Assembly (NCBI RefSeq): GCF_014042345.1
Contig: NZ_JACEZT010000028.1
Span: 1-35,659 of the forward strand
Reading direction: 5' to 3'
Length of the DNA: 35,659 bases
Origin: Rugamonas brunnea
Lineage (GTDB): Bacteria; Pseudomonadota; Gammaproteobacteria; Burkholderiales; Burkholderiaceae_D
Shown here: piece after piece, positions 15,248 through 23,379 of the stretch
How positions within the stretch are numbered: the first letter of the stretch is position 1
How the letters are laid out: every line of letters begins with the position of its first letter
Position numbers and translations under genes: made by a program
The notes under the pieces: model-generated
The model's input: only the letters and a program-made list of their open reading frames with translations
Told to the model about the DNA's origin: nothing
Databases searched by the model: none

Positions 15248-16141
15248 CTAGGGGCGGTAGCGCAGCGCCTCCACCAGCAGCGCGAACGCGGGCGCGGCCT
15301 GGCGGCGGCTCGGGTAGTACAGGTGGTAGCCGGGGAAGGCCGGGCACCAATCCTCCAGCACCCGCACCAGGCGCCCCGCCGCCACGTGCTCCGGCACCAT
15401 GTCCTCCGGAATGCAGCCCAGCCCGAACCCGGCCAGCGCGGCCCGCAGGATGGGCGGGCTGCTGTTGAACACCAGTTGTCCATCCACACGCACGCTGAGC
15501 GACTGGCCATCCTTTTCGAACTCCCACGCATACAGGCCGCCGTAGGTGGGCAGACGCAGGTTGATGCAGTCGTGTCCGGCCAGCTCGCCGGGCGTGGCGG
15601 GTGGTGGCCGCTTGGCGAAATAGGCGGGCGCACCGACGACGGCCATGCGCAGGTCGGGCGCGATGCGCACGGCGATCATGTCCTTGGCCACCTGGTCGCC
15701 CAGCCGCACGCCGGCGTCGTAGCGTTCGGCGACGATGTCGATCAAACCGTAATTGACGATCAGCTCCACCTTGATGTCCGGGTAGCCGGGCAGGAATTCG
15801 GCCAGCCGGGGCCACAGCACGGTGTTGGCCGCGTGGTCGGCGGCGGAGATGCGGATGGTGCCGGCCGGCTTGTCGCGCAACGCGCTGAGCGCGGCCAGCT
15901 CCGCCTCGATGTCGTCGAAGCTGGGTGCCAGCGTCGCCACCAGCCGCTCTCCCGCTTCCGTGGGCGCCACGCTGCGCGTGGTGCGCGTGAGCAGGCGCAC
16001 GCCCAGCCGCGTTTCCAGCGCCCGTATCGTGTGGCTCAGCGCCGACTGCGACACCCCCAGCTGTGCCGCCGCCCGCGTGAAGCTGCCCGCCCGCGCGACG
16101 GCGAGGAAGGCCACGAGGTCGTTGTAGTTCTCCCGCATCAT
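15248..16141 (-). CDS. LysR-family transcriptional regulator
   Basis: 297 residues. The N-terminal winged helix-turn-helix FLAVARAGSFTRAAAQLGVSQSALSHTIRALETRLGVRLLTRTTRSV is classical LysR, followed by the linker helix and a periplasmic-binding-protein-like effector domain with the VRLG turn. It is divergent from the cupin-MFS pair and so very likely controls it and itself. A T-N11-A dyad (16144-16158) overlaps its own ribosome-binding site (GGAG), a layout that suits negative autoregulation. Two consecutive ATG codons (16141, 16138) are possible starts. The effector cannot be deduced. Confidence 0.93.
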   Translation of the reverse strand: MMRENYNDLVAFLAVARAGSFTRAAAQLGVSQSALSHTIRALETRLGVRLLTRTTRSVAPTEAGERLVATLAPSFDDIEAELAALSALRDKPAGTIRISAADHAANTVLWPRLAEFLPGYPDIKVELIVNYGLIDIVAERYDAGVRLGDQVAKDMIAVRIAPDLRMAVVGAPAYFAKRPPPATPGELAGHDCINLRLPTYGGLYAWEFEKDGQSLSVRVDGQLVFNSSPPILRAALAGFGLGCIPEDMVPEHVAAGRLVRVLEDWCPAFPGYHLYYPSRRQAAPAFALLVEALRYRP

Positions 16142-16143
16142 TA

Positions 16144-16158
16144 ATGAGCTCCACTCAT
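16144..16158. promoter_or_regulatory. LysR-type operator (T-N11-A dyad)
   Basis: ATGAG-N5-CTCAT directly in front of the LysR start, within the 117-nt divergent region shared with the cupin gene. It contains the T-N11-A core expected for LysR proteins. Confidence 0.6.
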
Positions 16159-16258
16159 AGGTTCATGCTGATTATAGCCACTTATCACAGTAGTCCCTGG
16201 CCGCTAAAGTGGCTGCACGGTCGCCGTCGTGGCGGCCATCGTGCAAGGACAGCTCACC

Positions 16259-16681
16259 ATGGACATCATCCGCAGCGGCGCGCAAGCCGCCACCCCCGGC
16301 CCGGCCGACTACTTCACTGGCAGCGTGCGCGTGGAGCCCCTGTTCCAGCCACGGGCGCCGGCCCGCGCGCTGGGCGTCAGCGTCGCGTTCGAGCCGGGCG
16401 CGCGCACCGCATGGCACACCCACCCGCTGGGCCAAACTCTGATCGTGACGGCCGGCTGCGGCCTGATCCAGCTGTGGGGCGGTCCCGTCGAAGCGATCCA
16501 TCCCGGCGACGTGGTGTGGATTGCGCCTGGCGAAAAGCACTGGCACGGCGCGGCACCCAACATGGGTATGGTGCACCTGGCGATCCAGGAGCAGCAGGAC
16601 GGCAAGACGGCCGACTTCATGGAACACGTGGGCGCCGACCAGTACCCCAGCGCCCCCGTGCGCCATGCGAGGGCGCGGTGA
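16259..16681 (+). CDS. Cupin-domain protein (mandelonitrile-lyase / carboxymuconolactone-associated type)
   Basis: 140 residues from the ATG at 16259, chosen because AAGGA is 9 nt upstream; a longer reading from 16229 lacks such a site. It is a single cupin barrel: motif 1 is FEPGARTAWHTHPLGQTLIVTAG, supplying His-x-His and later residues, and motif 2 is IHPGDVVWIAPGEKHWHGA with the metal-binding His. Similar cupins occur as manganese hydroxynitrile lyases and as LysR-controlled proteins of quinone or electrophile defence. The true reaction is unknown. Its stop overlaps the MFS start by 1 nt (TGATG), so the two are translationally coupled. Confidence 0.87.
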   Translation: MDIIRSGAQAATPGPADYFTGSVRVEPLFQPRAPARALGVSVAFEPGARTAWHTHPLGQTLIVTAGCGLIQLWGGPVEAIHPGDVVWIAPGEKHWHGAAPNMGMVHLAIQEQQDGKTADFMEHVGADQYPSAPVRHARAR

Positions 16682-18120
16682 TGGCCGCCGCCGCCAACGC
16701 CGCCGCGGCGGCCCGCCAGCGTGCCGCCGTGCTGGCCATCATCCTGGTTAGCTACCTGATGATCGTGCTCGACGCCTCCATCGTTATCACGGCGCTGCCG
16801 AAGATACGCGACGAGCTGGGGTTCAGTGCCACCGGCCTGACCTGGGTGCAGAGCGTCTACACGCTCGCCTTCGGCGGCTTGCTGCTGCTGGGCGCGCGCG
16901 CCGGTGACATCCTCGGCCGGCGCCGCATGTTCATCGCGGGGCTGGGCGTGTTCACGGCAGCCTCGCTGGCCATCGGCCTCGCGCGCTCGGCCGCCTGGCT
17001 GATCGCGGCGCGCGCCGTGCAGGGGGCCGGCGCGGCCGTGCTGGCGCCGTCCACGCTGGCGCTGCTGACCGTCCATTTCGCCGAAGGCCCGCAGCGCACC
17101 CGCGCCGTCGGCTACTACGGCGCCGTGGCCGGCGTGGGCGCCGCCATCGGCCTGGTGCTGGGCGGCGTGCTGGCGGACGCGCTGTCGTGGCGCATCGGTT
17201 TTTTCATCAACCTGCCGATCGGCTTGGCGCTGATGCTGGGCGCGCGCCGCCACCTGGCCGAAACGGCGCGCCACGCGGGCCGCTTCGACTTGGCCGGCGC
17301 GCTCACCTCCACGGCCGGCATGGGGGCGCTGGTGTACGGCATCGTGCACGCGGCGGCGGCCGGTTGGCGCGACGCGCGCACGGCGCTGGCCGTCGGGATC
17401 GGACTGGCGCTGCTGGTGGCGTTCGTGCTGGTCGAGCGGCGCGCGCGCCAGCCCATCCTGCCGCTGCGCCTGTTCGGGGACCGCGCGCGCAATGGCGCGC
17501 TGGCGGCCCGCCTGCTGTTCCTGGGCGCCATGGTGGGCTTCTGGTTCTTCACCACCCAGCTGCTACAGGAGGTGATGGGCTACAGCGCATTCGCGGCCGG
17601 TGTCGCCTTCCTGCCCATGACGTTGGCCAACTTCGCCACGGCGCTGGCCGTGCCCCGGTTGACGGCGCGCTGCGGCAATGCGCGCGTGCTGGCCGCCGGC
17701 CTGGGGCTGGCGCTGGCTGGCATGGTCTTGCTGAGCCGCGTCGGCGCCGGTTCGTCGTACGGGGCGGCCGTGATGCTGCCGATGGTGCTGATCGGGGTGG
17801 GCCAAGGCGGCGCACTGAGCCCGTTGACGATCGCCGGCGTCGCCGGCGTGGCGGCCGGGGACGCGGGCGCGGCGTCCGGCCTGGTCAACGTGGCGCATCA
17901 GCTGGGCGGCTCCGTGGGACTGGGCATATTGGCCGTGGCGTACGCCAACGCCGTGCCGCTGGCGCCCACGGCGTCGCTTGCGCCGGATCCGCGCGCGGCG
18001 CTGGCCTGCCGCATCGGCGCCGCGTTGACGGGTGGCGCCGTCATGCTGGCGCTGGCCATGGCGCTGGCGCTGCTGTTGCTGGCGCGCCGGGCGCCCCGCT
18101 TGCAACAGGCGCTCTCATGA
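16681..18120 (+). CDS. DHA2-type MFS efflux transporter (14 TM)
   Basis: 479 residues starting at the ATG that overlaps the cupin stop. The first helix carries VLDASIVITALPKI, the D1 motif of drug:H+ antiporters of the DHA2 branch. Motif A follows as GARAGDILGRRRMF, and motif C-like glycines lie in AVAGVGAAIGLVLGGVLAD. Hydrophobic segments along the chain suit 14 transmembrane helices. It should export a small toxic compound from the cytoplasm using the proton gradient. The LysR-cupin-MFS arrangement suggests a substrate-inducible resistance unit. Codon use matches the neighbours. Confidence 0.92.
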   Translation: MAAAANAAAAARQRAAVLAIILVSYLMIVLDASIVITALPKIRDELGFSATGLTWVQSVYTLAFGGLLLLGARAGDILGRRRMFIAGLGVFTAASLAIGLARSAAWLIAARAVQGAGAAVLAPSTLALLTVHFAEGPQRTRAVGYYGAVAGVGAAIGLVLGGVLADALSWRIGFFINLPIGLALMLGARRHLAETARHAGRFDLAGALTSTAGMGALVYGIVHAAAAGWRDARTALAVGIGLALLVAFVLVERRARQPILPLRLFGDRARNGALAARLLFLGAMVGFWFFTTQLLQEVMGYSAFAAGVAFLPMTLANFATALAVPRLTARCGNARVLAAGLGLALAGMVLLSRVGAGSSYGAAVMLPMVLIGVGQGGALSPLTIAGVAGVAAGDAGAASGLVNVAHQLGGSVGLGILAVAYANAVPLAPTASLAPDPRAALACRIGAALTGGAVMLALAMALALLLLARRAPRLQQALS

Positions 18121-18145
18121 TCCGAACGCCTGCGCGGTGCCGGTT

Positions 18146-18961
18146 TCAGTAGTCCGAGTATTTGCGGGCGTCGCCGCGCACGCGCTCGGCCGGGTACTTG
18201 CGGCGGTTCAGTTCCATCTTCTCGCGCAGGGCCGCCGCCAGGTCCACATTGGTCTTGTCGGCCAGCTGGATCAGGTAGGCCAGCACGTCGGCCAGCTCGT
18301 GGCGGATGCCGGTGCGTTTTTGCTCGTCCAGTTCCGCGTCTGCGCCCGTGGGCAGCCACTGGAAATGCTCCACCAGTTCCGCCACCTCCACCGACAGTGC
18401 CATGGCCAGGTTCTTGGGCGTGTGGAATTGCTCCCAGTCGCGCTCGCGCGTGAACGCGCGCAGCTCGTCGCGCAAGGCCGTCAGGTCGCTGGCGCGCGCC
18501 TGCGCGCCGCCGACCAGCGGCTTTTCCATGAACACGCTGAGCGGATCGTCGCGGTAGTCGCCATACGGCGCGCAGCGGCGGAAGCCGTGGCGCGCGTACA
18601 GGGCCAGCGCCGGCGGCTGGGACGGTCCCGTCTCCAGCGTCAGGCGCGGGCAGCCGGCCGCCCGCGCCGCGTCCTCCAGCATGTCCAGCAGGCGGTCCGC
18701 CGCGCCCTGGCCACGGCAGGCGGGCTGCAGGTACATGCGCTTGATCTCGCCATACCCGGGCGTCAGCACCACGGCGCCGCAGCCCACGGCCTCGCCGGCG
18801 GCGTCGCGCACCACGGCGAACTTCACGTGCGGCTGCTTGAGCGTGGCCAGGTCCAGCGCATACACGCTTTCCGGCGGATACAGGGTGAGGTGGTAGGCGT
18901 CGAGGTCGGCGATCAGGGCGATCACTTCGGGCTGGTCTGGGGTTTCGAAGGCGATATGCAT
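18146..18961 (-). CDS. GNAT acetyltransferase - MazG-like pyrophosphohydrolase fusion
   Basis: 271 residues in one uninterrupted frame. Residues 1-147 are a GNAT domain: EIKRMYLQPACRGQGAADRLL with the acetyl-CoA loop RGQGA at 83-87, then LYARHGFRRCAPYG. Residues about 160-271 are a MazG-like all-alpha domain: EVAELVEHFQW (E192, E195) and HELADVLAYLIQLA (E222, D225) form the ExxE and ExxD magnesium-binding pairs, and the tail RRKYPAERVRGDARKYSDY is usual for the dCTPase/RS21-C6 branch. It would acylate one substrate and hydrolyse a (d)NTP to the monophosphate. No start codon lies between the domains after Met145. Five nt separate it from the binding-protein gene upstream. Confidence 0.88.
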   Translation of the reverse strand: MHIAFETPDQPEVIALIADLDAYHLTLYPPESVYALDLATLKQPHVKFAVVRDAAGEAVGCGAVVLTPGYGEIKRMYLQPACRGQGAADRLLDMLEDAARAAGCPRLTLETGPSQPPALALYARHGFRRCAPYGDYRDDPLSVFMEKPLVGGAQARASDLTALRDELRAFTRERDWEQFHTPKNLAMALSVEVAELVEHFQWLPTGADAELDEQKRTGIRHELADVLAYLIQLADKTNVDLAAALREKMELNRRKYPAERVRGDARKYSDY

Positions 18962-18966
18962 GCCCG

Positions 18967-19401
18967 CTAGTGTATCGACAACACGGCGCGCACGCTAGGA
19001 TCGAGCGCGCTGCGGTCGATATAGCCCACCAGGTTGGGATTGTCGGCCACCAGCCGCTTGATGGCCGCGTTGTCGCCCGATTCCACGGGCGGCTGGCCGC
19101 GTCCCGTGAACAGCATGCGGGCCCAGTGCGCCTTCATCTGGGCCGGCGCCTTGCCGCTGGTTTTCAGGTAGAACGCGTCGCGCACGGGCGAGCCTTCGCT
19201 CTGGTCGATCGGCACCGCGTGCAGGCCGTTGGGGAAGTCGGCCGACTTGCCGAGGAACAGATCGGCGGCCTGTTCGCCGCTGAGCGCCTTGACGGGATTC
19301 TTGGCCGAGACGATCACCACCACGTCGGCGTGGCAGCTGGCGCCGGCCAGCAGCGCGGCCGCCAGCAGCAGTCGGCGCAGGGTAGAGACGGGCGTATGCA
19401 T
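18967..19401 (-). CDS. PstS-like short periplasmic binding protein
   Basis: 144 residues with a signal peptide (LLLAAALLAGASCHA). The mature part, VVVIVSAKNPVKALSGEQAADLFLGKSADFPNG ... PIDQSEGSPVRDAFYLKTSGKAPAQMKAHWARMLFTG ... NPNLVGYIDRSALDPSVRAVLSI, matches one lobe of PstS-type phosphate-binding proteins. It is about half the length of a full binding protein, and no PstCAB permease is present. Similar short proteins travel with porins in related genomes; whether they bind phosphate is unknown. It lies 14 nt after the porin stop and 5 nt before the GNAT-MazG gene, so they form one transcript. Confidence 0.82.
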   Translation of the reverse strand: MHTPVSTLRRLLLAAALLAGASCHADVVVIVSAKNPVKALSGEQAADLFLGKSADFPNGLHAVPIDQSEGSPVRDAFYLKTSGKAPAQMKAHWARMLFTGRGQPPVESGDNAAIKRLVADNPNLVGYIDRSALDPSVRAVLSIH

Positions 19402-19415
19402 GATGGGCCTCGTCG

Positions 19416-20597
19416 TCAGAAGATAAAGTCAGCCAGCGCGCTGACCACGTTGACCTGGCCGCCGCGCGGCGTGCCCGGCGCCACGTTTTGCAGCGTGCCG
19501 TAGGAACCGGCGCCCAGGTGCAGCTGGTCCCATTGCAGCTTGACGTCGACATTGCGCGCCAGGTCCCAGCGCACGCCGGCCGCGTAGGTGTGCTGGGCGA
19601 TGGGCGCGGCGCCCGTGTCCGACAACGGTTTGAGGGCCGACACGGTGGCGTAAGGCGTCAGGTTGCCGATGCGGACCCCGCCGTTCACATACCAGGCCGC
19701 GCGCACCGCCTCGATGCCCTTGGCATCGTAATTGGTCACGCGCACCCACTCGGCCGAGGTGAACCAGTCGCCCGGGTCCCACGCCGCGCCCAGCGACATG
19801 AAGCGCCCGCGCGGCGGCTTCTGGTTGTCCACGTCGCGCTGCTGGTAGGCCGCGTGCAGCGTCAGCGGGCCGTGTTCCAGCGTGTCGAACACGCCCGCCA
19901 CGCCGCTCGAATGGACGTCGACGCCGCGCGTGTTGGTGACGGTGCGCTTGCCGTACAGGATGCTGGTGGTGTTGCTGGTGTCGCCGCTGCGCACACGGTA
20001 GGAGGCATCCACGCCATCGCTCTCCTTGAGCGCCAGCAGCCGGTACACCTCGATCGGCGGACGGGCCGTGACGTTGCTGTAGCCAACCCGGCGTGAATCG
20101 GAGGCGAGGAAGCTGGCCAGCGCGATGCGCCCGGCGCGCACGCTCAGGTTGGGCGTGATCGCATATTTCAAGTTGGCCCAGTTGATGAACGGCTGATAGC
20201 TGTTGTTCCAGCGGTATTCGGACAAGACCTGCACCACGGCCTGCAATTGCGGCGTGAAGTTGGCCGTGAACTGCACGCCGAGCCGGCTGTCCACATCGCT
20301 GCTCCACTGGTGGTTGCGGCCCGTGCCTTGCGGTTGCAGATTGTCGAACACATAGTCGGCGCCATGCTGGTCCGAGTGGGCGTAGCCGAAGGTGCCGAAG
20401 CCGTTCACCGACAGCAGCGGGCGCACCGGGTCGGCCGGCGCGGTCCCGGGCGCGGTTGCCGCCACCGCGCCGGTCGCATCGTCAGCGGCATAGGCGGCAT
20501 CGGCGGCATGCGCGGCGGCGCAGGCCAGCGTCAGCAGCAAGGCAGCGACGGCAGCCAGGGCCGGTGGCGTGGCGGGGAAGGTGGGCGATGTGGACAT
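19416..20597 (-). CDS. Outer-membrane porin-like beta-barrel protein
   Basis: 393 residues from the ATG at 20597, supported by GGAG 5 nt upstream. A signal peptide (ALLLTLACAAAHA) and a 30-residue Ala/Pro linker precede a chain of alternating amphipathic strands (VNGFGTFGYAHSD, LGVQFTANFTPQLQAVVQVLSEYRW, LSVRAGRIALASFLAS), ending with LADFIF, the C-terminal aromatic signal for BAM insertion. Such proteins are diffusion pores of the outer membrane. It is followed by the PstS-like protein and preceded by an amino-acid-type binding protein 39 nt away, suggesting an uptake or sensing unit. Confidence 0.82.
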   Translation of the reverse strand: MSTSPTFPATPPALAAVAALLLTLACAAAHAADAAYAADDATGAVAATAPGTAPADPVRPLLSVNGFGTFGYAHSDQHGADYVFDNLQPQGTGRNHQWSSDVDSRLGVQFTANFTPQLQAVVQVLSEYRWNNSYQPFINWANLKYAITPNLSVRAGRIALASFLASDSRRVGYSNVTARPPIEVYRLLALKESDGVDASYRVRSGDTSNTTSILYGKRTVTNTRGVDVHSSGVAGVFDTLEHGPLTLHAAYQQRDVDNQKPPRGRFMSLGAAWDPGDWFTSAEWVRVTNYDAKGIEAVRAAWYVNGGVRIGNLTPYATVSALKPLSDTGAAPIAQHTYAAGVRWDLARNVDVKLQWDQLHLGAGSYGTLQNVAPGTPRGGQVNVVSALADFIF

Positions 20598-20636
20598 CCA
20601 GGCTCCGGGCATCATGGGCGGGGCACCGCCGTTCGG

Positions 20637-21425
20637 TTATTGTTCGAGGTAGTGCGATAGCAGTTTATCGAGTTCGTGCGTCTTGTCCAGCCGTGCCAGC
20701 CCGGCGTTTATAGTTTGCAACAGTTGGGCCGCCGCGGCGCCGCTGCCGGCCACGCCGAAATACAAGGCGCGCAGGGGCGAGCCGGGCAGGGGCTGGCTCA
20801 CCAGCGTGCCGTCCACCAGCATGCCGCGCAGCGTGGGGTTGATCAGGTACTGGCCGGCCATGGTCTCGCGGCTATCGATGAACAGGTCGCAGCGGCCCAG
20901 GTGCAGCTTGCCGATCAGTTGTTCGTAGCCGATGGTGGCGCCGCGGTCCACGTCGGCGGTGGCGATGCCATACGCTTCGAAGCGGTAGCCGCCCAGGCCG
21001 CACAGGTGGTAGCGGTGCACGTCGGCCAGCTGCTGCAAATGGATGCCCTGCGGGCGCGCCCGGCGCGAATAGAAGTACACATTGTGCATGGTGAAGTACG
21101 GATCGCTGAGCAGCAGCTTGCTGGCGGCGGCGTCGGCCTGGCCGATGTTGAGCGCCAGCGCGATGCGGTGGTCGGCCACCAGCGCCAGGCAGCGCGCCCA
21201 CGGCAGCAGCTGGACCTGCACCTGCCAGCCGGCGCGGGCGCCGATCAGGTTGAGCAGGTCCACGCTCGCGCCCACCACGTGGCCGCTGCGCTGGCCCTGC
21301 ACGCGCTCGGCGTACACGAACGGCGGCATCTCCGCCTGGTCGGCGCAGGCCTGGATGGTCGCCGCCCGTGCCGGGGCCATGGCCAGGCTAAACAACAGGA
21401 GCAGCAGGGCGTGGACGCGGTTCAT
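20637..21425 (-). CDS. Periplasmic solute-binding protein, family 3 (amino-acid type)
   Basis: 262 residues from ATG 21425, where the signal peptide MNRVHALLLLLFSLAMAPARA begins; a longer reading from 21470 would bury the signal. The mature part fits the bacterial extracellular solute-binding family 3: PPFVYAERVQGQRSGHVVGASVDLLNLIGARAGW, LLPWARCLALVADHRIALALNI, SDPYFTMHNVYFYSR, with a C-terminal helix. No permease genes follow, so it may feed an unlinked transporter or act as a sensor input, as many orphan members in beta-proteobacteria seem to. It is the first gene of the probable four-gene operon. No strong ribosome-binding site is visible. Confidence 0.8.
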   Translation of the reverse strand: MNRVHALLLLLFSLAMAPARAATIQACADQAEMPPFVYAERVQGQRSGHVVGASVDLLNLIGARAGWQVQVQLLPWARCLALVADHRIALALNIGQADAAASKLLLSDPYFTMHNVYFYSRRARPQGIHLQQLADVHRYHLCGLGGYRFEAYGIATADVDRGATIGYEQLIGKLHLGRCDLFIDSRETMAGQYLINPTLRGMLVDGTLVSQPLPGSPLRALYFGVAGSGAAAAQLLQTINAGLARLDKTHELDKLLSHYLEQ

Positions 21426-21556
21426 GGTGTGAATGGGGCGGCGGCAAGTGACCGATCCCCATTCTAGCAAATGCCATGGTCATGGCTGCCAATATTGTTG
21501 CGCCAATGCAAATCCAAGCGATCTCCGCGCCGCAGTCGCCCTTCCGACGGGCGCGC

Positions 21557-22504
21557 TCAGGCGGGCGCGCTCTCGCGCCGGAACGCCAGGTAGTCGCGCG
21601 CGCTCTGGCGCGGCGCTTCCAGCATGGGCAGGTGGCCGATGCCGGGCATCAGGATGGTGCGGCTGCGGCGGAACAGGGCGCCCAGCGCGGCCGCGCCGGA
21701 CGGATGCAGGATGCGGTCCTGCTGGCCCCACACGATCAGCGCCGGCGGCGCCAGTTCGCGGTATTGCTGCTCCAGCAGCGGCGCCGTGGTCAGTTGGTGC
21801 ATGATCCGCTGGTGCAGCGCGAGGTCGGCTGCGCCGCGCCGGCCCAGCCACGTGCGCACGCAATACGGCAGGAACGGTTCGCGGTGGGTGGTGCTGGCGA
21901 TCAGGCGCTGCACGTCGCCCGGCTGGCGCAGCAGCAGCGGCATGTCGCCCGTGTCGCGGTAGCGTTCCAGTACGGCCGAACTCTGGGCGGCGGCCGTACC
22001 GGCCGGGTCCAGCAGCCACAGGCTGGCCACCCGTTGCGGGTAGGTGGCCGCGAACTGCGCGGCGATAAAGCCGCCCATGGAATTGCCGCCCAGGTGCACG
22101 GGGCCCGGCGCCACCTGGTCCAGGAAGGCGCGCAGCCGTTCCACCTGTTCGGCGATGGTATAGCTGGCGGCAGCGTCGCGCGTGGCCTCGCCAAAGCCGG
22201 GCAGGTCCGGGATCACCACGTGGTAGTGGGGCGTGAGGTAGCGGGCGATGCGCGTGAAGTTGTCCTTGTCGCCGCCAAAGCCATGCACCAGCACCAGCGG
22301 CGTGCCGCGCCCGCCCTCCAGGTAGGGCATCACGAAGCCCGGCACGGCGACCCGCTTGAGCCGCAGGCCGGCGCGCCAGCGTTCCAGTTCCATGCCCAGC
22401 CGGGCCGCCGTCAGCGGCGCCAGGCGGTTGAGCAGCAGCACCACCACCAGCAGCGCGCCGGCCAGCGTCGCCAGCACGGAAAAAACGGTATACACGGTTC
22501 CCAT
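21557..22504 (-). CDS. Membrane-anchored alpha/beta hydrolase
   Basis: 315 residues. An N-terminal hydrophobic helix (VFSVLATLAGALLVVVLLLN) anchors it in the inner membrane. The hydrolase has VLVHGFGGDKDNF (oxyanion), IPDLPGFGEA, nucleophile Ser in GGNSMGGF, Asp in IVWGQQDRILHP and His in MPGIGHLPMLE. It resembles lipase/meta-cleavage-type hydrolases such as monoacylglycerol lipases. It begins 1 nt after the TetR stop (TGA-C-ATG), so it is translationally coupled to and presumably regulated by that repressor. A lipid or ester substrate is likely but not shown. Confidence 0.88.
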   Translation of the reverse strand: MGTVYTVFSVLATLAGALLVVVLLLNRLAPLTAARLGMELERWRAGLRLKRVAVPGFVMPYLEGGRGTPLVLVHGFGGDKDNFTRIARYLTPHYHVVIPDLPGFGEATRDAAASYTIAEQVERLRAFLDQVAPGPVHLGGNSMGGFIAAQFAATYPQRVASLWLLDPAGTAAAQSSAVLERYRDTGDMPLLLRQPGDVQRLIASTTHREPFLPYCVRTWLGRRGAADLALHQRIMHQLTTAPLLEQQYRELAPPALIVWGQQDRILHPSGAAALGALFRRSRTILMPGIGHLPMLEAPRQSARDYLAFRRESAPA

Positions 22505-22505
22505 G

Positions 22506-23207
22506 TCAGGCGCTCCGGCGGCCGCTGGCGGTGGCCGTGGACGGTGCGGCGGCGCCCTGCCATGCGGCCGCCGTGGCCAGCCCTAGCGCCAGCAGGTTCT
22601 TCACCAGCACGGCCTTGGCGGGCTTGAAGCCGGCCAGGGCCCAGTTCTTGGCCGTCTGGTAGATGGCGCCCAGCAACGCGCCCGACAGCAGGCGCGGCGA
22701 CAGGCCGTCGGCCGGCGTGGCCGGTAAGTCCAAGCAGATCACCTGTTCGATCAGGTCGGTGGCCAGCTCCAGCCGGCGGCGGTAGGTGGCGTTGGCAGCC
22801 TCGCTGGCGCCCTCGATCTCCATCAGCACCAGCCGCGCGCGCGCCTTGTCGGCCGCCACGGCAGCCAGGTAGGCGTCGAGCGCGGCCAGCATGCGGTCGT
22901 GCGGATTGGGCGCGGCGCGCGCCACCCGGGCCGTCACCTTGGCCAGGATGGTGTCGGCCGCCTCGTTGTAGGCGCTGCACAACAGGTCGTCGAAATTGCT
23001 GAACGATTCGTAGAAATAGCGCTCCGTCAGCCCCGCCTCGGCGCACAACATCTTGAGTGTGGTGTGGTGGTAGCCGTGGGTGCCGAAGCAGTGGATGGCC
23101 GCCGCCAGCAGGCGCTGGCGCCGTTCGCTCACGCGCTGTTCGTTGCTGGCGCCGCGGTACACGCGCTCGCCCTTGGCCGCTTCCGCCGCCGTCATCTTCT
23201 TGGCCAT
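22506..23207 (-). CDS. TetR/AcrR-family regulator
   Basis: About 233 residues from ATG 23207. A start at 23234 adds nine residues but falls inside operator 1 and has no ribosome-binding site. The helix-turn-helix is near the N-terminus (RRQRLLAAAIHCFGTHGYHHTTLKMLCAEAGLTERYFYESFSNFDDLLCSAY), with the Y-F-Y-E-S-F recognition helix typical of TetR. The rest is the all-helical ligand-binding and dimer domain. It heads a two-gene operon with the lipase-like hydrolase. The two matching dyads immediately upstream make autorepression very likely. A ligand related to the hydrolase substrate, perhaps acyl or lipid, is inference. Confidence 0.9.
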   Translation of the reverse strand: MAKKMTAAEAAKGERVYRGASNEQRVSERRQRLLAAAIHCFGTHGYHHTTLKMLCAEAGLTERYFYESFSNFDDLLCSAYNEAADTILAKVTARVARAAPNPHDRMLAALDAYLAAVAADKARARLVLMEIEGASEAANATYRRRLELATDLIEQVICLDLPATPADGLSPRLLSGALLGAIYQTAKNWALAGFKPAKAVLVKNLLALGLATAAAWQGAAAPSTATASGRRSA

Positions 23208-23227
23208 CTCGTCCCGCTTTCGTTGGT

Positions 23228-23247
23228 TTGACATCGTTCAATGTCAA
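23228..23247. promoter_or_regulatory. TetR operator 1
   Basis: TTGACAT-N6-ATGTCAA, 7-bp perfect arms. Centred 35 bp from operator 2, with the same half-sites and spacer length. Confidence 0.78.
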
Positions 23248-23261
23248 TTTGATGGCCGTAT

Positions 23262-23283
23262 ATTGACATTGGTGAATGTCAAT
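23262..23283. promoter_or_regulatory. TetR operator 2
   Basis: ATTGACATT-GGTG-AATGTCAAT, 9-bp perfect arms containing the same TTGACAT-N6-ATGTCAA core as operator 1. The arms themselves include TTGACA, the -35 consensus, so binding should block the promoter. Confidence 0.8.
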
Positions 23284-23379
23284 TGTAAAGCGGTTTTGCT
23301 GGCGATGCGTGGCCGGTGGGTGCCGTCCTCACCGGCGCGGGCTGGGCCGGGGCGCCGCGCCGCCCTGGTGTTTGCCTCG

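Noticed and set aside
16144..16680. Upstream extension of the MFS transporter by 179 codons
   Set aside because: The extension runs through the cupin gene and contains no domain; the ATG at 16681 overlaps the cupin stop and precedes a normal first transmembrane helix.
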